A stretch of 64,000 nucleotides of DNA, from positions 124,001 to 188,000 of the forward strand of contig JAEUJQ010000035.1 of assembly GCA_016793095.1 (NCBI GenBank), in the 5' to 3' direction. The stretch comes from Myxococcaceae bacterium (lineage in GTDB: Bacteria; Myxococcota; Myxococcia; Myxococcales; Myxococcaceae). The notes under the pieces were generated by a model, which ran no database searches, was not told where the DNA came from, and was given only the letters and a program-made list of their open reading frames with translations. The position numbers and the translations under genes are program-made. Every line of letters starts with the position of its first letter. Position 1 is the stretch's first letter. Of the stretch, positions 63,601-64,000 are shown piece after piece.

Positions 63601-64000
63601 CACGGTCACACGCCCGGGCTGCACCGCGCACGACGACACGGCGGTGCCCATGGCTCCGAAGCCGTCGCCGTCACCGTCCACGTACGAGGTGATGAGGGTG
63701 AGGTTCTCGTCCACCTGCCCGTCGCAGTTGTCATCCACCTGGTTGCAGGTCTCGGGAGCGCCCGGCTTCACCGTCGGGCTCGCGTCGTTGCAGTCGGCCT
63801 GGTTCGTCACCTTTCCGGCGATGGGCGAACAGCTCGACTCAGGCGCGCTGCCGGTCGCGCCGAAGCCGTCGCCGTCCTGGTCCACGTAGTAGCTCTGGAA
63901 GGTGATGCCGTTGTCCACCTGCCCGTCGCAGTTGTCATCGACGCGGTTGCACAGCTCGCTCGCGCCCGGCTTCACCGTCGGGTCCCCGTCGTTGCAGTCG
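60670..64000 (-). CDS. MopE-repeat surface protein (5' end beyond window)
   Basis: Over 1100 residues seen; the N-terminus lies beyond the right edge. The visible first part is nine repeats of about 67 residues with the motif KPGAPExCNxxDDxCDGxxDE...YxDxDGDGFG...DCND, known as the metal-binding MopE repeat. Two related Cys-rich units follow (GVCNAGTQTCVSGGLSC, GVCLRSGSIVCNA), then a C-terminal domain of about 420 residues that looks like a beta-propeller (VAMAQAGDGFVVAGVWASSPE, RQVVVVWRQSGGAANNG). Acidic DxDGDG loops suggest calcium binding. Expected to be exported, but the signal is not in view. Confidence 0.85.
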   Translation of the reverse strand, partial: DCNDGDPTVKPGASELCNRVDDNCDGQVDNGITFQSYYVDQDGDGFGATGSAPESSCSPIAGKVTNQADCNDASPTVKPGAPETCNQVDDNCDGQVDENLTLITSYVDGDGDGFGAMGTAVSSCAVQPGRVTVGTDCNDADPTVKPGAPERCNGADDDCDGTPDDGLTFTAYYADMDGDGFGTGAALNACQSVPGRVTNASDCNDGDATVKPGAPERCNGADDDCDGTPDDGLTFSSYYVDGDGDGAGQAGSTPMSACEPVTGRVTNATDCNDGNAAIRPGATETCNQVDDDCDMLVDEGLATQAWYPDGDGDGRGRLGAMAVNRCNAPPGHVLSNDDCNDLNASIRPGAVEVCNGLDDNCDMLVDNGAMAQNYWLDGDGDGFGRAGSSPQNSCAPISGWVTNASDCNDLNAAVKPTAVEVCNGIDDNCNSSTDEGLTFLTYYVDADVDGYGARMSAGQSSCQPVPGRVTNDQDCNDAVAAIRPGATETCNVIDDDCDGLTDEGLPTQNWWVDGDSDGYGHATGQAVVSCAVQSGRVTNNLDCNDGSAAVRPGVAELCNNVDDNCSGAVDEGNPGGGAACLTGQAGVCNAGTQTCVSGGLSCVRNVEPSPERCNGLDDDCTGGVDEPFPGVGTSCSAGVGVCLRSGSIVCNAAQTGTLCNADAGAPTPSACDGLDNDCDGVVDEPFLVATANVGTTAWQDLEVQPYFYSAGGCQGGLQTSGTDALAGGGLLMGVGQSGVVFQRLDPAGVPSGTPTQFTSLTYLDVAMAQAGDGFVVAGVWASSPEIDLFYVDAATGASRALRYSQFNAGSGAVIDSLRVVRVSGRQVVVVWRQSGGAANNGVRMARYRIDGDGGATAFSITNTNLCGGACTISPSATMPAGVGADSDVSDWVGVQTCSSALRKVGISYLTTGQSLNFFEVNEDGTGKWMAEEVVYTVSSPRLMAEPDVTFYPSPASRSPWVVAYVTKDPGDTPPTADLTFGTRVISGTPYWSWGYAWLDYARENGVDSITRPRVTPTATGLLFVANRFVVDASGFKRQVMTRFTDLTGSRTPFGSAVEVPVTSGACGAEPDCRPGNKVGLAAWAPFSRLYYGASGATPVGSYASRLTCN
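62300..64000 (-). repeat. Tandem ~200-bp coding repeats of the MopE-type protein
   Basis: About eight to nine head-to-tail copies of a unit of roughly 200 bases. Neighbouring copies are nearly the same at the DNA level over stretches, for instance the two GAPERC units around 63,300-63,570. Such repeats change number easily by recombination. Confidence 0.75.

Noticed and set aside
62300-64000. CRISPR array
   Set aside because: The repeats are about 200 bases long, coding, and have no regular spacers; they are protein repeats.

Overview
The window is about 70% G+C chromosomal DNA from a large-genome bacterium, most likely a myxobacterium (phylum Myxococcota). The grounds are the very high G+C, two eukaryote-like Ser/Thr kinases (one with a zinc ribbon, one with an HRDFTPDN-type catalytic loop and TPRs), many secreted lipoproteins with Gly/Ala- or Cys-rich linkers, a MopE-repeat surface protein and a WGR/leucine-rich-repeat protein. 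Genus cannot be read from the sequence.

Layout. 1-15,958 is almost entirely minus strand: a secreted metzincin-like protease (cut by the left edge), a hybrid histidine kinase, a zinc-ribbon Ser/Thr kinase, a type II NADH dehydrogenase, a small lipoprotein, a tightly packed three-gene set (C45-like Ntn-hydrolase fold, outer-membrane barrel, penicillin-acylase-family lipoprotein), an AAA-type ATPase and an HExxH metallopeptidase. 16,102-29,510 is mostly plus strand: a cytochrome c-like protein, a membrane-anchored spermidine-synthase-like protein, lipoproteins, LEA14/WHy protein, Aat (N-end rule), a KefB-like antiporter (minus), a crotonase, the DUF47-Pit phosphate uptake pair and a Cys-rich lipoprotein. 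29,529-37,938 is minus strand: XdhB/XdhA, an STM4014-like ATP-grasp protein overlapping a WGR-LRR protein, then three secreted or membrane proteins. 38,016-50,898 holds an ATP-dependent DNA ligase, a TPR Ser/Thr kinase operon with a ChbG/YdjC deacetylase and an HPr-kinase-like protein, an MBL-fold exonuclease, a PanD-like protein that lacks the processing serine, a barrel protein, a pentapeptide-repeat protein, an RluC/D pseudouridine synthase and a class A PBP.

The accessory region is a compact genomic island of about 8.5 kb (51,984-60,525) inserted at the 3' end of a tRNA-Pro(CGG) gene. A 20-bp copy of the tRNA end (51,984-52,003) is repeated inside the tRNA (60,506-60,525). From left to right the island carries a DUF4258 toxin/MqsA-like antitoxin pair, a protein with a perfectly spaced duplicated Cys/His cluster, and a head-to-tail operon: XRE regulator, adenine-type DNA methyltransferase, a protein with two GHKL ATPase modules, a receiver-domain protein and a ComEC-like MBL hydrolase. 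Then come two gene fragments whose missing 5' ends meet at one point: the C-terminal part of a DUF499-type ATPase and the C-terminal half of the tyrosine integrase. The methyltransferase / double-GHKL / receiver / MBL set is the best candidate for an undescribed defence or signalling system: it has the parts of a self-modifying, phosphorelay-like immune module but no recognisable restriction endonuclease.

After the tRNA, a large MopE-repeat protein runs off the right edge. No CRISPR array, rRNA or complete insertion sequence was seen.
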